This document shows positions 15,510 to 15,854 of a stretch of 15,854 nucleotides of DNA, in pieces; the first letter of the stretch is position 1, and each line of letters opens with the position of its first letter. This stretch comes from Pseudomonadota bacterium (GTDB lineage: Bacteria; Pseudomonadota; Gammaproteobacteria; Steroidobacterales; Steroidobacteraceae). The stretch covers positions 1 through 15,854 of the forward strand of contig JAKBBE010000058.1 in assembly GCA_021826035.1 (NCBI GenBank). The letters are read 5' to 3'. The translations under genes were made by a program, and so were the position numbers. Under the pieces are notes generated by a model, which did not search any database, was not told the DNA's origin, and was given only the letters and a program-made list of their open reading frames with translations.

Positions 15510-15694
15510 TAGGTTGCCTAGCCCGATGTCCCGCCAGTCTTACGACTATCGCGTCTGATACGCCAGCACCGCAGATCCGAAGTGTGCGCGCGCTAACAGT
15601 TTTCCTCTCCCTGATGGGCGTTGCGCGCACGCGGTGGCCTGTATTAAATGACCGGCGCGCACTGCAGCGCGGCCCAGGCCAGTGGAGATCTCCG

Positions 15695-15854
15695 ATGAAA
15701 CCGTATGTCATATGTCACATGGTCGCAAGCCTCGACGGACGCATTCTGCACAGCCGCTGGCGTCCACAAACCCGCGACGGCGGGACGCTGTTCGAGCGCT
15801 TGCACGAGCGCCTGGCGGGGGATGCGTGGCTGATCGGACGGGTGACCGGAGAGG
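15695..15854 (+). CDS. RibD C-terminal / dihydrofolate reductase-like protein, N-terminal fragment
   Basis: This is the first 53 codons of a gene cut by the window edge. The translation starts MKPYVICHMVASLDGRI and continues 'SRWRP'. This is the opening strand and 'SLDGR' loop of the RibD_C/dihydrofolate reductase-like NADPH oxidoreductases (pyrimidine reductase of riboflavin synthesis and relatives). GGAG at 15684-15687 lies 7 nt before the ATG. A stand-alone member of this fold, without the deaminase domain, is more often a general reductase than the riboflavin enzyme, so no gene symbol is given. A weak TTGCGC/TATTAA pair with a 15-bp spacer (15621-15647) is the only promoter-like signal. 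Confidence 0.8.
   Translation, partial: MKPYVICHMVASLDGRILHSRWRPQTRDGGTLFERLHERLAGDAWLIGRVTGE

Overview
The window reads as a GC-rich proteobacterial chromosome segment. A gammaproteobacterium of the Xanthomonadales/Nevskiales kind is my best guess, from the gene families (YahK-type alcohol dehydrogenase, DUF302, stand-alone EAL protein, LemA, pro-kumamolisin) and clean Shine-Dalgarno/sigma70-like signals. That placement is inference. The window holds twelve complete protein genes, one gene cut by the right edge and one decayed transposase. I see no tRNA, rRNA, CRISPR array, integrase or intact insertion sequence.

Left part (1-5.2 kb): a GT4 glycosyltransferase on + runs tail-to-tail into a four-gene minus-strand cluster. 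In transcription order this is aldo/keto reductase, zinc alcohol dehydrogenase (YahK type), DUF302 protein and a 14-TM DHA2 drug-efflux transporter. It looks like a carbonyl/aldehyde reduction plus export unit, with GC-rich hairpins ahead of the transporter gene.

Middle (5.4-9.0 kb): a secreted S9 prolyl-oligopeptidase-type peptidase and a small DUF2007-like gene are closely coupled on +. They meet a minus-strand monovalent cation/proton antiporter, and the two stop codons share one TTAA.

Secreted-protein section (9.0-13.8 kb): a 400-aa exported protein distantly resembling the EXORDIUM/phosphate-induced family, with an HExxE metalloprotease-like motif, lies on +. A secreted S53 pro-kumamolisin (acid-acting serine-carboxyl peptidase) lies on -. 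The two converge on about 930 bp of non-coding DNA that carries a strong terminator from each side and, between them, the C-terminal remnant of an IS6-family transposase. Each gene has a sigma70-like promoter, a long leader (about 180-200 nt) and a near-perfect palindrome just upstream of the promoter.

Right end (14.0-15.85 kb): a stand-alone EAL cyclic-di-GMP phosphodiesterase with all expected catalytic residues, a LemA-family membrane protein and the first 53 codons of a RibD C-terminal/dihydrofolate-reductase-like gene. Three exported or secreted peptidase-like proteins in one window suggest a lifestyle of extracellular protein breakdown, and the S53 enzyme hints at acidic surroundings. 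I found no convincing new multi-gene system. The most unusual items are the HExxE secreted protein with its palindrome-controlled promoter, and the IS6 scar.
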